Part shown: positions 1-10,870 of the stretch, piece by piece
Layout of the letters: each line of letters starts with the position of its first letter
Numbering within the stretch: the first letter of the stretch is position 1
Assembly (NCBI RefSeq): GCF_036588685.1
Contig: NC_086383.1
Location: 33,979,671 to 34,043,670 of the forward strand
Source of the DNA: Mytilus trossulus
Taxonomy: Eukaryota; Mollusca; Bivalvia; Mytilida; Mytilidae
Reading direction: 5' to 3'
DNA: 64,000 nucleotides
Notes under the pieces: generated by a model
The model's database searches: none
The model's input: the letters and a program-made list of their open reading frames with translations, nothing else
What the model was told of the DNA's origin: nothing
Position numbers and translations under genes: made by a program

Positions 1-732
1 CTCCCTGTTTTTTTTCTTCATTATAGGGTAAAATATTTTGCCTCATAACACCCGTTTTTCTTTTCATGTAAGATTTTAACAGCTCATAAAGGATCATTAA
101 CCAAAATTCAAGCAGATTCTAGATTTCTTTTCTTTTGATTTGAGACCTGAATTATACCAATGGAAATAGAAGGTAAAAGTCAGAGTGGGTCTGTTCCCGC
201 CGTTTTATAAAAAATAAATAGTTCGAAAAGGAGGTATATAACCTATCAATATTTTTAGATTATTTTGTGCATTAACCAATGCTCTTTTAACTTAAGGTAG
301 AAATTTTAAGTTCTAGATTTTTTTTTTAATTCCACCTTAGTACATCTTTAAAGTAACGTTCAATGTTTTAACGATTATTTTATTTTATATTAAAGATAAA
401 TTTACCTTGAAGCCTTTATAAACGAAATATTGTGACATGACTTTTAATATCAGTTGCCGTTAAAAACCAAAAGTATATCAACATTACGAGGACTAATACT
501 GCTTAGTTTTATGGATTTGATACTCGTTGTTCCTTTATATTAGTTCAATGCATTGTTTAAAACTAATATATAGTGTTATACGCAATATAAAAGTATTTAA
601 AACTTCTAGGGAATATGGTATAATTATCAACCGCCTTAATTGTGGAAATTTTATGCCAGCAAAATTGAGTTGAACTACCTAATACCATATCTAGATTTCC
701 TCCACTTAAAATTATAAAATTTATTATTGCAG
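1..732. other. AT-rich intron or intergenic sequence
   Basis: No coding, RNA or repeat signal that I can name. The last bases (to 732) form a good splice acceptor, pyrimidine-rich and ending in 'attgcag', in front of the SH2 exon, so at least the right part is intron. Confidence 0.5.
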
Positions 733-872
733 AATAACGAGCCATGGTATCATGGAAAGATGACAAGAAACGAAGCAGTGAGCTTACTGCAAAAGTACAA
801 ATACATGGGAGATGGTGCTTTTCTCGTAAGAGAAAGTGAAACCAGTATTGGAAACTTTGCTTTAGATTACAT
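733..872 (+). CDS. SH2-domain exon, first half (PLC-gamma N-SH2-like)
   Basis: Internal exon encoding the N-terminal half of an SH2 domain, the phosphotyrosine-binding module of cytoplasmic signalling proteins. It opens with an EPWYHGKM stretch (the W of betaA and alphaA basic region) and contains GAFLVRESET, where R of FLVRES is the phosphotyrosine-binding arginine. The wording is closest to the N-terminal SH2 domain of phospholipase C-gamma (FLVRESET followed by G and an aromatic-rich strand). The exon begins after 'attgcag' and ends at 'TACAT|gtaagt', leaving two bases (phase 2). These join in frame to the exon at 6840, completing the SH2 fold across a 5.97-kb intron. Upstream exons must lie outside the window, so the full architecture is unknown. 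It could be a PLC-gamma fragment or an SH2-only adaptor. Confidence 0.85.
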
Positions 873-917
873 GTAAGTTTCAATAGTATTGGTGTTTGTT
901 CTTTATAAATGATAGAA

Positions 918-1545
918 GAGGGACGAAAGATACCAAAGGGACAGTCATACTTATAAATCGAAAACAAACTGACAACGCCATGACTAAAAGTAAAAAAAGA
1001 CAAACAGACAAACAATAGTACACATGACACAACATAAAAAACCAAAGAATAAACAACAGGAACCCCACTTAAAACTAGGGGTTATCTCAGGTGCTTCGGA
1101 AGGGTAAGCAGATCCTGCTCCACATGAGGCACCCATCGTGTTGCTTATTTGATATCAAATCGGGTAAGTAGTCTAATTCGGTATGTCACATTCATGAAAG
1201 GGAAGGGGATTGTAGTTACGACGTAAAGAACATATCCGATATCATTTGTGAAACGATAACTGTAAACAAACTTATTTTCGCGGATACTTTATTTCGCGTT
1301 TTACCATTTCTTGACCACTTCACGGCGGTTTAATTTCCCGATTTTCTGATTAACTTGATGAAGTTTGATAAGAGAAGATCCAAGGTTTACATATTTGCGA
1401 CGATTTATATTCGCGTTATGTGCCTAATCGCGAAAGTCGCGAAAATAAATCGCTCGCGAAAATAAGTTGGTTTACAGTATTCCATAAGGTGCATTAACAA
1501 ATCATGGGAAACGATGACATAATCTGAAAGATTTTTTTAACATTA
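918..1545 (-). repeat. 3' end of a Penelope-related retroelement, split by a MITE
   Basis: Begins at 'gagggacgaaag' and matches base for base over long stretches the segment at 47094-47420, which there runs on into a reverse-transcriptase reading frame on the minus strand. It is therefore the 3' untranslated end of that family (family A here). It carries the runs 'gggacagtca', 'acaacgccatg' and 'gtaagcagatcctgctcc'. The copy sits 45 bp inside the SH2 intron and is interrupted at 1257 by a 219-bp MITE. Confidence 0.7.
1259..1477. mobile_element. 219-bp MITE with TA target duplication
   Basis: Short non-autonomous DNA element with near-perfect terminal inverted repeats: 'ctgtaaacaaacttatttt' at the left and its complement 'aaaataagttggtttacag' at the right, followed inside by repeated 'tcgcgaaa' blocks. 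It is flanked by TA (1257-1258 and 1478-1479). The uninterrupted site can be read at about 47430 in another copy of the host retroelement ('gaaacggttatgccataac'), which confirms both ends. The TA duplication fits the Tc1/mariner type of integration. It has no coding capacity. Confidence 0.8.
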
Positions 1546-1559
1546 CAGATATCAGTAAA

Positions 1560-1865
1560 AGGATAAAAAAAACATGTGTGTCAAGTACCAATATTGGTTG
1601 TATAAAAAAGCAAACAAGCAAAAAAAATTGCACGGAAAATTCAAAAAGGAAAGTCCCCCAACAAATGGCAAACTCAAAAGCCCAAACTCATCAAAAGAAT
1701 GCAAAATAACTGTCATAGTTCTGACTTAGTACAGGCATATCCTTCTGTACAAAATGGTGAATGAGACCTGGTTTTAAACCTAGATAAACCTTTCACTTGT
1801 ATGACAGTCGCAGTGAATTCCATTATATTGACCACAATGTGTGAGCAAATAAAATTGATAATAGA
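1560..1865 (+). repeat. Dispersed mussel repeat R1 (copy 1)
   Basis: Diverged copy of a repeat also present at 11690-11980 and 15877-16097. Shared landmarks in order are 'ggaaaattcaaaaa', 'tcatagttctgacttagtac' (elsewhere 'gacttggtacaggcatttt'), 'aaaatggtg', 'aacctggttt', 'tgtatgacagtcgca' and 'aattccattatattg'. No protein is encoded. Copy 15877-16097 defines the unit ends. Confidence 0.65.
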
Positions 1866-1899
1866 AATAGTGAATGTGTCTAAAAAATAACAAACCGAT

Positions 1900-4800
1900 C
1901 ACAGAGCAGAAAACAGCACAAGGCCACCAATGGGTCTTCAACACAGCTGGAAAATGAACTAGAATTAAAAAAAACACACAAGACTAACAAAGACCAGAGG
2001 CTCAAGACTTAGGACAGGCCCAACATGTATATCTCTAGCCAATTAATGTAGAATAAAGATACACGCATTAATACGAACAGTGTCAGAATGACAATGACAC
2101 ATACATTAACAACGGACAACTAGCAGTTACTGCATGTACGCTCAGGACCTCAATTAAGCTGATTGAAAGATTATGTCTTCATCATATTAAAATCAAGTAC
2201 AACCCCTCCAGTTAGGGGTTTCTTATCTCACCTTCATGAAATATATGAGAAGAACATATCCCGTATTATGCCAACAATTGATTTTAGAATAAATGTGTTT
2301 ATTTCCGATGCAAAGACCCTATGAGTGAGTCAATATTAATTCCCAAATATGCCGTCATTAATGACCTGACAACAGTATCGTAACTATATCCCTTCTGAAT
2401 AAGTCTGTTAAAGGTCTGGTTAGTTTTTTTTAGGTGAATGACGAAATTTTTCAGCTTTGTGTAGAATATCACTATAAAAGACATGAAAGATGGGTTGTAA
2501 AATACCTGAACGTATAAGATGTCTGCATGTTGATTTATAGAAATAAATTATGTCCTTGTACCGATATTTCGTTCGTTAAAATCAAAAACGTTGATTAATA
2601 CACGAGCGAATCGAATTCGTTGAAATATAAAACACCATAAGATGGTGACAAAATGAATAATTAACAATAGGTGAGGAAACATTATCTTTTTTATCGTAAA
2701 TTTTGGTATTAAGCTTCCCGTTAAAGATATAGTTATCAAAATCCAGGAATGCACAGTGTTCATTCTTAGTATTAACTTTATTTAAGGTAGATTCATGGTA
2801 TACTGCCATCTTGGATTGTACAATCACAGTACAAAATCGGTGTAGTTATTTGCCTAAATCTGCAAATTTGGAGACAGATTTGCAATTCAATGGTTAGACT
2901 GTTTTTTCTATTTAAAGAAAACTTGTTAATTAATTGTATTATTCAAAATATTTTAACAAGTATCAATTTTTTGATTTCAAAATTATTTTTTCAAATGAGC
3001 CATGTAAGGGGAGATAACTCTTTTGATACAAAATTTATACTGAGCTAAAAGGGATTTTTTTTATTTTTACTTGTAGCAAAAAAACAAGTTGGGTGATACC
3101 ATGTTTTCTTTTTATTTTCTTAAAGCATATTATGAAACCTTTCTTCTCACAATTTATTTCAAAATTCTGTCTCATTAAATTTTTTTTATGCACATTAATG
3201 TGGTTTTTCATGGACAAAGTAACCAATTTTTTGCAATTTTCAATGACTCATAGCTTGAAAAATAGCACGGTGACCCATACAGCTTGTTATCAAATTTTTG
3301 AAAAGAGCAGGGTAAAATCTTCATTTTGGCAAATTATAAAAAAAAATCTTTCTAAAAAAGTATGTACTTGTGATCTACCTTAATTTCAGTTAACAAGGAT
3401 AAATTTCTTTAGTGTACATACTGAAGAGTATGAGATTGAGAGCCAATATATCATCCAAATATCTAAAACTGATAGTAACATTTTGTATTAGATGTGGATT
3501 CGATTTGTCTTTGCTGATTGTAGTCATGAATTGTAACCCATAGAAATACAGAAACAAATCCGCAATAAGTGGTGCACCGTTAGCCCCCATTGGAATTTAG
3601 ATAACTTGACGATTTACGGAATCTGCAGAGCGAACAAAAATGTTATCTAGTAAAAATTCAAGTGCAGTTATCGTATCAAAGCAGATTCAATTGACATAGT
3701 TGTTTTGTTTGTTATTACTAAAAACTGGCCTAAAAGAGTTTGAACATATATATTCGCATTCTGACTGTTTAAATGCACATTTAATTGTGTGTGATTTTTT
3801 TCTTAATGAGATTATGAGGCAAAGTGGTATGTAGGGTAGAAAAATCTAAACTTTGAACAGATTCCAAATCACCAATATAAGCATGCAATTTATCAAGTAC
3901 TTCCAGCGATATTTTGACAAAAGTAATTCATTCCACTATTTTAAATGCCTTATTTGAACAATTTAGTACCAGGTTTTTGATTGTACCAAGTGTACTAGTA
4001 AGTATAAAAGACAGTTAAGTTGTGGAACAAAGACTTGAAGACGAAACAAATCTATATTTGTAAGATATTTTCTGTAGCTGCTGAAGCCAATACATAGTGG
4101 GAACTTTCATTATATTTGGTTTTGCATGCTTGTAAAGAGGTAGCTTAAAGTTTTTGTTTATGTTTGTTACATATGTCAATGGAGAAAGTTGAAATGTTGG
4201 CGAATTCGTGATTTCCTTTTGCAGAACCTCAATGTAAAGTTTACGTCAAACACTACTGCTATTATTGGCAGCCTTATCAGCCTGGACAAAAACTAATTCC
4301 TTAGCGAGTTATTTTAGCTCATATTGATACGGGAAATGAGGCTATTATTGTTGTTCTTAGGAGTAAAACTTTCTTTAAGTTTAATACGAATATCACATAA
4401 GTTCATTACTGAATAAATTGAAAGAATCTAAGATTGTTTTGTCATCTTTTCACGTTTTATCCATTTTGTGTAGGAAGTACGGAGTGAGTCGTGGATGATG
4501 TTACGACACTCATTCCAATTAATAATTGACAGGGGGAGATATATAGGTCCTTTACTAAGGAATGATTTTAACTCTCGATCATAAACGATGTTAAGGTATC
4601 CTGTTATAATATGGGAACTGGACCCATACATGTTTTTGGAACTACTGCAAGTTCATGACGAAGGTGTATTACCACTGATATCAACATCTTTACACATTCT
4701 GCTATAATATAAACGCATATTTCCGGTTAGATTTTTGTAAATATAGCAAGGCATTTGTTCTTTAACGGAATGATCATTAAAAATACCGGCAATATTTACA

Positions 4801-5060
4801 AAATCAAAACCTTTATTGACATATTTAATTTTAATCAAATGTTTTTTTATAATCTTCAGGGCGATGAATTTTGGGAAACAGTTTAGAATATTAATATGCA
4901 TTATAATTTGGACGATTTCATACTTAGGTCTGTTATATGAAATTGTGTTGCAATCTTCTAAAACTTTATGTAATTTATTAACTGGTATATAACAGAGCTT
5001 GGTCAACAGATAATGTCTACCATTGTTTTTTTTAAATAATAATTAGGTCCGAAATACTTG
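1900..5060 (-). pseudogene. Decayed Penelope-related reverse transcriptase (family A)
   Basis: Retroelement remnant read from right to left. From the 5' side (4653-5006) comes an N-terminal region with KGFDFVNIAGIF and SGNTPSS. Next (4428-4631) is HIITGYLNIVYDRELKSFLS. At 3390-3590 is the RT palm, with MGANGAPLIADLFLY and, further on, SFRYLDDILALN (YxDD catalytic aspartates). At 2582-2827 is the thumb-like GKLNTKIYDKKD...SPIVNYSF segment. The 3' untranslated part continues to about 1900. The order is that of RT elements common in bivalve and cnidarian genomes that I group with Penelope-like elements; no GIY-YIG domain is visible here. Stops, frameshifts and a nested 602-bp element at 2782-3383 make it non-functional. 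Confidence 0.7.
2782..3383. mobile_element. 602-bp TIR element nested in the RT pseudogene
   Basis: Perfect 11-bp terminal inverted repeats: TTAAGGTAGAT at 2782-2792 and ATCTACCTTAA at 3373-3383. The element lies exactly in the gap between the RT palm fragment (3390 onwards) and the downstream fragment (2582-2780), so it inserted into the retroelement. No credible protein is encoded; the reading frames inside are low-complexity and T-rich. It is probably a MITE. Confidence 0.65.
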
Positions 5061-5159
5061 TATTGTTGGTACGAAGTTTAAGCGATTTATTCTACGCCCA
5101 TAAGAACGCTTTTTACGAACAGTTTTAAAAACTATATTCAGAATGTTAACAGAATCGGT

Positions 5160-5430
5160 TCTGGATACTTAACCAATTCCCATGATATCACCATTAGAAC
5201 CGGGACACCATTTGCGAGTGAGGAAACGATGATAGTCCGTCGGAAGGGGACGATAAATGGTTGACCCGTGTTAAGAGAGAGCCATATCTCTTGCACGGTA
5301 ACGACACCCTTGTAGACTTCGAAAAAGAGCAGGCTAATGCCACTACAAGGCAGTACTCACACCCCCAAAGTGGAAAAGGAATATAAGTTGCAAAACTTGT
5401 TTCCCAATCCACTATAAATAAATATGTTTA
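5160..5430 (+). mobile_element. SINE body, truncated, with conserved core
   Basis: Shares with the reverse-oriented copy at 55745-56072 an ordered set of landmarks: 'acaccatttgcgagt', 'gatgatagt', 'tgacccgtgttaagag', 'gccatatctcttgcacg', 'ttcgaaaaa', and the end 'tttcccaatccactata'. The other copy has a tRNA-like head with recognisable A and B boxes. Here the head is missing or unrecognisable, so this is a 5'-truncated SINE. The minus-strand reading frame across it is incidental. Confidence 0.6.
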
Positions 5431-5815
5431 AACTAAAACTAAACTAAGACCGGGAGGATAGACTGTCTGTATTTTTGTTAATTCATTTCAATTCAATTAT
5501 TTTCCGTGATTGTACAAGCTTTGATCGTACAAACTTTGAATGAGATTCCTAAGGCTGTTTATTCTAAAGGTTGAACTGTTTAAATACTTAATAGCACGAT
5601 AATTGTGATTTTTAGGGTGTTGATAAATGATACTTTTAAATTGATAGGGTCTTCTAAAATGATAAAGGTGTTCTTGCGTGCATCTATATAAATAGCATCT
5701 GGTTTCATCAACGAACACCCCGGTTTGTTTATGTGAGTAAATAAATAATGTAGATAATACTGTAAGTTTTTTTAAATTTATATCAGTTTCAAAATTTAAG
5801 GAAAACGTGCGACAA

Positions 5816-6016
5816 TCACTGGCGGATCTAGAAATTTTCATAAGTGGGGGTCCACTGACAGCCTAAGAGGGGGCCCGCTTCAGTCGCGCTTCAGTGATTC
5901 CCTATATAAGCAACCACATTTTTTCCAAAAAGCCCCCCCCCCTAAATCCGCCTCTGACCATTAAACTTGGACCTTACTGTATTGTTGGTGGAAAGACGGG
6001 GGGGGGGGGGGGGGGG
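5816..6016. repeat. Small fold-back repeat followed by a poly-G tract
   Basis: The ends of 5816-5962 are inverted: 'cactggcggatctag' at the left and 'ctaaatccgcctctga' at the right. C-rich and G-rich runs inside are typical of the 'ggcggatccag' MITE-like repeats of molluscs. Shortly downstream, at about 5999-6016, is an uninterrupted run of about 18 G. Both the C run and the G run are likely to be length-polymorphic and prone to sequencing error. Confidence 0.5.
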
Positions 6017-6633
6017 TATGGGTCATGTAGGTCATTATTTGCTATGGCTCTTTTATTATTAAAAATGTTAGTGATTAAAGTATTTTTAGATAAGCGATTT
6101 AAAAAATGAAAAATGATACAGGTAGATACGACAGTTTTACAGGACACCACAAACAAATTATAAACTGCGCGTCACACGAATGTATCAACGCCACAAACAG
6201 TGACGTATTATTATGACGTTTATAGTATCACCGGTAAATTTCTAAAAATAAAATAGATGATAATATAAGCAATGTGTTATTGTTTAAGTTGATTGTTTTA
6301 TTAAAGACACGTACAAGAATATAAAATTGGGATTGAGTTTGTAATGATGTTTTTTAATTTATTTTCTAACTATGCCAACAATACTAAAATGGAATTGTGT
6401 TTGTAATTATGTATAATGTTAGTGTTGTAATTATGTCGGTTTTTCTTTCAAATCAAAACTGTGTATAAACAAAAAAAATCGTGTGCATATTGTTGCTTCA
6501 AACTTAAAATCGTATAAATGAAATGGCTGATTTATTACCTTAACTTTTACATACACAAAGTGCCACAAAACTAATAATAAATAAGAAATGATTTTTTTCT
6601 TATACCCATACGAGTTTGTTGCCATCATTATGA
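6017..6633. other. SH2-gene intron, nothing recognised
   Basis: AT-rich intronic sequence between the poly-G tract and the next retroelement fragment. I see no coding, RNA or structured repeat signal. Confidence 0.5.
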
Positions 6634-6785
6634 TTGTAGCTACGTGTTGTTTATTCTTTAGTTTTCTATGTTGTGTCATGTGTACTATTGTTTTTCTGTT
6701 TGTCTTTTTCATTTTTAGCCATGGCGTTGTCAGTTTGTTTTAGATTTACGAGTTTGACTGTCCCTTTGGTGTCTTTCGTCCCTTT
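6634..6785 (+). repeat. 3' end of family A retroelement, plus orientation
   Basis: Contains 'ttgtgtcatgtgtactattg', 'tagccatggcgttgtcagtt' and the terminus 'ctttggtgtctttcgtccct', the complement of the 3' end seen at 918-1256 and 47094. It ends about 55 bp before the SH2 exon acceptor at 6839. The two ends of this intron therefore carry the same repeat in opposite orientations. Confidence 0.7.
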
Positions 6786-6839
6786 TTTATATACATTTCA
6801 ATTTTTTTTGGTTTTGTTCTTATGCATGACATCTTTCAG

Positions 6840-7056
6840 GAAAAATGATGAACCGAAACATATAAGGATATTCACAAGAGAGGAGTCCGGACAGCTGAAG
6901 TATTACTCACACGAAGAGGATGAAACGATTTATGATAATCTTACTGACTTTATCGAACGTCTTAAAAGTGATCTAAAACCAAAAACAATAAACGATGATT
7001 ATGAAGAAATTAGAATAACTGAACCTATTCCGAAAGAAATCAAATGTGATAAATAG
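6840..7056 (+). CDS. SH2-domain exon, second half, with stop codon
   Basis: Terminal coding exon. It follows 'atctttcag' and supplies one base to complete the ATG codon split by the intron, then reads KNDEPKHIRIFTREESGQLK with KYYSHEED, the betaD strand region of an SH2 domain. YDNLTDFIERL matches the alphaB helix, and IRITEPIP matches the position where PLC-gamma N-SH2 ends in a similar EP-containing segment. The frame stops at 7054-7056 only about ten residues after the domain, so SH2 is C-terminal in this product. In PLC-gamma a second SH2, an SH3 and the catalytic Y box would follow, so this is either an SH2-only relative or a truncated copy. A start inside the preceding repeat is excluded by the splice phase. 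Confidence 0.85.
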
Positions 7057-7300
7057 ATTAATTTAAAAATTAGTGTTGCAAAGGAATACAAGGTACAGGT
7101 GTGATGAAATGATTAAAGTGTGCTTCTGACAAGATTTCATGTATCAAAGACTCACGGGTAGTGTTTGTGTAGATGATAAAATTTTATAGATTAGTATATA
7201 TTTTTCCAAAGATACTATATGCTTACAGAATAATTTTAGTATATCTGTTAAAAATTGAAATTGCTTATATTATCATCCAAATCAGTATAATAATATAAAT

Positions 7301-7306
7301 AATAAA
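7301..7306 (+). terminator. Candidate polyadenylation signal of the SH2 gene
   Basis: First AATAAA after the stop at 7056, 245 bases downstream and in an AT-rich setting. The sequence is a perfect match to the hexamer; its use is inferred. Confidence 0.35.
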
Positions 7307-7309
7307 CCT

Positions 7310-8150
7310 TAACCTGACGATTATTTCACCAAAACAAATGTCTGCTGCTTCGATTTGATAGTCGAATGCAATACTAATGAAATTAATGTTTATTTTGTGA
7401 AATGTGACCCAATCAAAACAGTTATTTATATATACAGTGTATATTAGGTGCTCATTCTGAAATACCGTTTTATACTTTATGTTTCATATATTCCTGATAT
7501 AGAATGATAAATAAACAGACAACACATATATGATTTGTGAATAAAATAAGAAATGATATATGCAATGAATTGTTTAAAAGGATTCTTGATATGAAAGAGA
7601 AGTAGATATGCTTATTTCACAGGAGATGTCCATTACATCAATGGAGCTGACAGGTTTTATTTTCAAATAAATAAACCATTAAATACAATTATTCCTTTTT
7701 GGTGAAAGTAACCGAAATGAAATCAATAAAAATAATATTTTTCGCTTGAAATTAATAATTATATTTTCACATAATTCGTCCAGATTTAAATATTCATATT
7801 CATGGTCAAATTTATCCGTTCATAAGATAATTCATCATTGAATATAAAAACCTTTTTTGGGGACTCTATAGCGGGTTGGTTGGTCCGGTCGCCGGAACTT
7901 CCTTTTTTGTCGATTTTTTTTCATATCATATTAATTATGCATAATACATGTGTTATGTTAATGGTTCATGGTGTTCCGGGTTTAGAACCTGCGTTCAACT
8001 TGGCGTCCACACAATGACAAACATTTCACGCTTGAATGACTGGTTAGTTTTGAATTTAAGGTATACCTATGGTGCTATATATAACGTAGCGGTACAATTC
8101 AAACATTGCATATATAAAAATTAAAAAAAATAAAAAGTTGAAATAAAATA
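7310..8150. other. Intergenic, nothing recognised
   Basis: AT-rich sequence with a short GC-richer patch near 7870-7905 ('gggttggttggtccggtcg'). No reading frame or repeat relationship that I can support. Confidence 0.45.
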
Positions 8151-8713
8151 TTGTCCCGAGTAGAATTTTATATTGCACGAGCTTGCGAGTGCAATATATG
8201 TTCTACGAGGGACAATATTTCACAATATTCATGCAATAACCCTTTTATTGTATAGCAATATAATATTTGAAAGTAAAAATTGGTTTAAACTAATATTTTG
8301 TCGTTGATGACGTCATGAATTTTAAAGATTTATTGCACTAGTGCAATATTGTAATTTATTGCACGCTAACTTTTGGTTACTTTCTGTGGGAAATATTATA
8401 TTGCTATACAATAATATAGGGTTATTGCATGAATATCGGGGAATATTGTCCCGAGTAGAATTTTATATTGCACGAGATTGCGAGTGCAATATATGGTCTA
8501 CGAGGGACAATATTTCACAATATTCATGCAATAACCCTTTTATTGTATAGCAATATAATATTTGAAAGTAAAAATTGGTTTAAACTAATATTTTGTCGTT
8601 GATGACGTCATGAATTTTAAAGATTTATTGCATTAGTGCAATATTGGAATTTATTGCACGCTAACTTTTGGTTACTTTCTGTGGGAAATATTATATTGCT
8701 ATACAATAATATC
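8151..8713. repeat. 296-bp unit in tandem (two copies), palindromic, with CRE sites
   Basis: 'ttgtcccgagtagaa' recurs at 8151 and 8447. The second copy runs to about 8713 and lacks the last bases. The unit is rich in inverted repeats: 'tagcaatataat' pairs with 'attatattgcta', 'tattgtcccgagtag' with 'ctacgagggacaata', and 'tattgcactagtgcaata' is self-complementary. Each unit carries one perfect TGACGTCA (8308-8315 and 8603-8610), the CREB/ATF binding palindrome. The two reading frames found here encode repeats of the same sequence and are not genes. It is probably a tandem MITE. Confidence 0.75.
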
Positions 8714-9337
8714 ATTTCTTACCTAAAAATAAGTAGTACTGAAAGTTATAGAAGCCATATGCCCAATTGGTTTAATATCTTGCTAGGCGAAATGATTCCA
8801 GAAATATCCACTTCAACGAATTCTTTACTGCATTTCTACCGCTCTGGAACATGCTACTAAATCTTTAATATAAATATACTGCTAGGTCAGAGAAGTTCCA
8901 GGGAAAATTTCAAAAAAATAAGAGCAGCAAAGGTTAACAATTTTGAAATTAGGTCACTTAGCAAATTTAAACAGAACTCATGTACGCAATGAACGTGAAT
9001 TTAAAGAGCATACCGCAAATACATACAAAACATATAGACTACCTCTTTTGAAAATTGTATAAAGAACAAAAAAGACGACTTAACATACTTTAAATTGTCA
9101 GTATTCACGAAAAGACAATATTTCATATTTTGATTTTTAACGTGCAAATGGGCAATTAGTTACCCGAAAAGCTTTATCATTTTGTTTTATATGATGTTTT
9201 TTTTTATTATTATTAAAAAGCAGCAAAGATGAAGGTTCATCATAACAAATGGACAAACATGTACACCTCAAAATCTTTTAGTTTTCGGGAGCTTCTATGA
9301 TATAAATTTAGTATATTTTTCAGTCTATATTCGACTA
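8714..9337. other. Intergenic, nothing recognised
   Basis: AT-rich; no coding, RNA or repeat signal that I can name. Confidence 0.4.
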
Positions 9338-9918
9338 AAGGAGTAGGTCCGGTAAGGACAGATTTTGGCCTCAAATTTTAGTTTCATCTGACGAAAGATT
9401 TTGACCACTTTTTAAACACTTAAATTTCTATTTCATTTGATTCAATTGATTTTTGTGAAAGATTTTTACTTATTAAGTCATTTAAAACGCTCCGATTAAA
9501 GCTCAAATATGAAAAATTGATCAAACATGCCAAAAAATGTCACTTTTCAGATGGTTTTTGTCAAAAATGAAAGAAGCCGCATCCGTGTTCATCCTGAACC
9601 TTTATATATGTTATGTATTATCATCAAATACAACTTACATTTCAATATTGTGGATAAACACGAATGCACTTTCGTTTTACACGGAAACCGTCTAAAATTT
9701 AATAAAAATGCTAAAATTGTGAAGATTTCAGTAATTTAGCATGACTAAATGGTGCTAGTATCCGATATATGTACATTGTATTGTCAAAAAACAGCTCATA
9801 TTTATGTAGCAGAAGCAATCTTCTATCCAATAAATAATTTAAAGTTAACATTTGAACAATTTTGTAAAACTGCTATATTTTGGGGCCAAAAAGAGGTCTT
9901 ACTGGACCTACTCCTTTG
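9338..9918. mobile_element. 581-bp TIR element (MITE-like)
   Basis: Terminal inverted repeats 'aaaggagtaggtccggtaag' (about 9338-9357) and 'cttactggacctactccttt' (about 9899-9918), with one mismatch. Just inside, 'gattttggcctc' at the left is mirrored by 'ggggccaaaa' at the right. The 70-codon frame inside shows no similarity that I recognise. Target duplications are not evident. Confidence 0.65.
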
Positions 9919-10002
9919 ACATATTCGATTAAAATCGACATAATTGGCTAGAATTAACATCTGAAGTAAAAACTCATTGAAGATGACAGGATAATGATTT
10001 GG

Positions 10003-10036
10003 AATGACAAACGTGCGTTTCATCTACTCGAGTCTC
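10003..10036 (-). ncRNA. Decayed hammerhead ribozyme remnant
   Basis: Read on the minus strand: a TGAG-like piece, a stem II-like arm, GATGAAACGC and a CGT tract. It has the order of the intact hammerhead copies in this window, but the CTGATGA core is lost. It is listed as a relic only. Confidence 0.35.
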
Positions 10037-10039
10037 ATA

Positions 10040-10870
10040 TTTGTCTAACAATAAACTTTGAGTTAATATAAAAAATGAAATGTTTATTATCGGTTTATTG
10101 CCCTTATAGTGCTTATATTTATATCTTATACGTTGAAGATAAAATTGTTTCAGCTTATAAATGAAGATAATAGAATAGAACATTAATAATAAAATTGGTA
10201 CACAATACTATTAGATAACCAAACGTTTGCCGTATGACGAACTTTTTCACAAAGTGTAGTTACCTGTCTATATTCTATTTAAATAAACTCTATTTAAAAT
10301 ACAAAATGATTTGAACACTTTAATAAGGGTATTGACTTTTATCATATTTGTGTATTCATGATCTTTATATGTAGAAAAATCAATGATTTGATGTTGTGTG
10401 ACCAAGTTAGAATGATTACCTGTCTTAGTTATAATAAGATGTGTTTAAATATTCTGATACAAGTAAGTATAAAAACTAATTGTGTGTATTTATACTTTAT
10501 TACTTTATTAGGTAAGGAGGAATAAGAAAAACCAATAAAAAAGTGTGTTTTTGATTACATCAAAAAATTTCTAACTGTCTTTAATACATAACAATATTCT
10601 CTTCAATTAAAGTAAGATCTATTGAGACCATGACTAAAGAACGTTGCGATAAATCAACGTTTGCATAGAATTTTTGGCGTACAGCAGACGAAATAAACAT
10701 ATATTGAGAGTCTGGTAGAAACTTCTTCTCCGAGAATATCACTGCCCCAGTTGTCAACACGTCTGTGTTGATATGAATTGTCATGGGTATTGACATAATT
10801 ATAAATAGATGTTTGGCATTAAAGTTTATGTACTTATTTTGATGAGTCATTGTTATGAACAAGTTATATA
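10040..10870. other. Intergenic, no supported gene
   Basis: Contains a 93-codon minus-strand frame (10581-10862), mildly less AT-rich than its surroundings, with no domain that I can recognise and no convincing splice context. Otherwise AT-rich without repeats that I can name. Confidence 0.4.

Noticed and set aside
563-1045. 160-codon minus-strand frame
   Set aside because: It runs through the SH2 exon antisense and the family A repeat; leucine/phenylalanine-rich from AT-rich DNA, no domain.
5497-5841. 114-codon minus-strand frame with a fairly protein-like composition
   Set aside because: I could not assign it to a family and it ends in a repeat; possibly an old retroelement part, but unsupported.
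8341-8860. Two similar frames of 69 and 74 codons
   Set aside because: They are translations of the 296-bp tandem palindromic repeat, which explains their similarity.
10581-10862. 93-codon minus-strand frame
   Set aside because: No recognisable domain, no clear splice sites, adjacent to a TIR element; not enough to call a gene.
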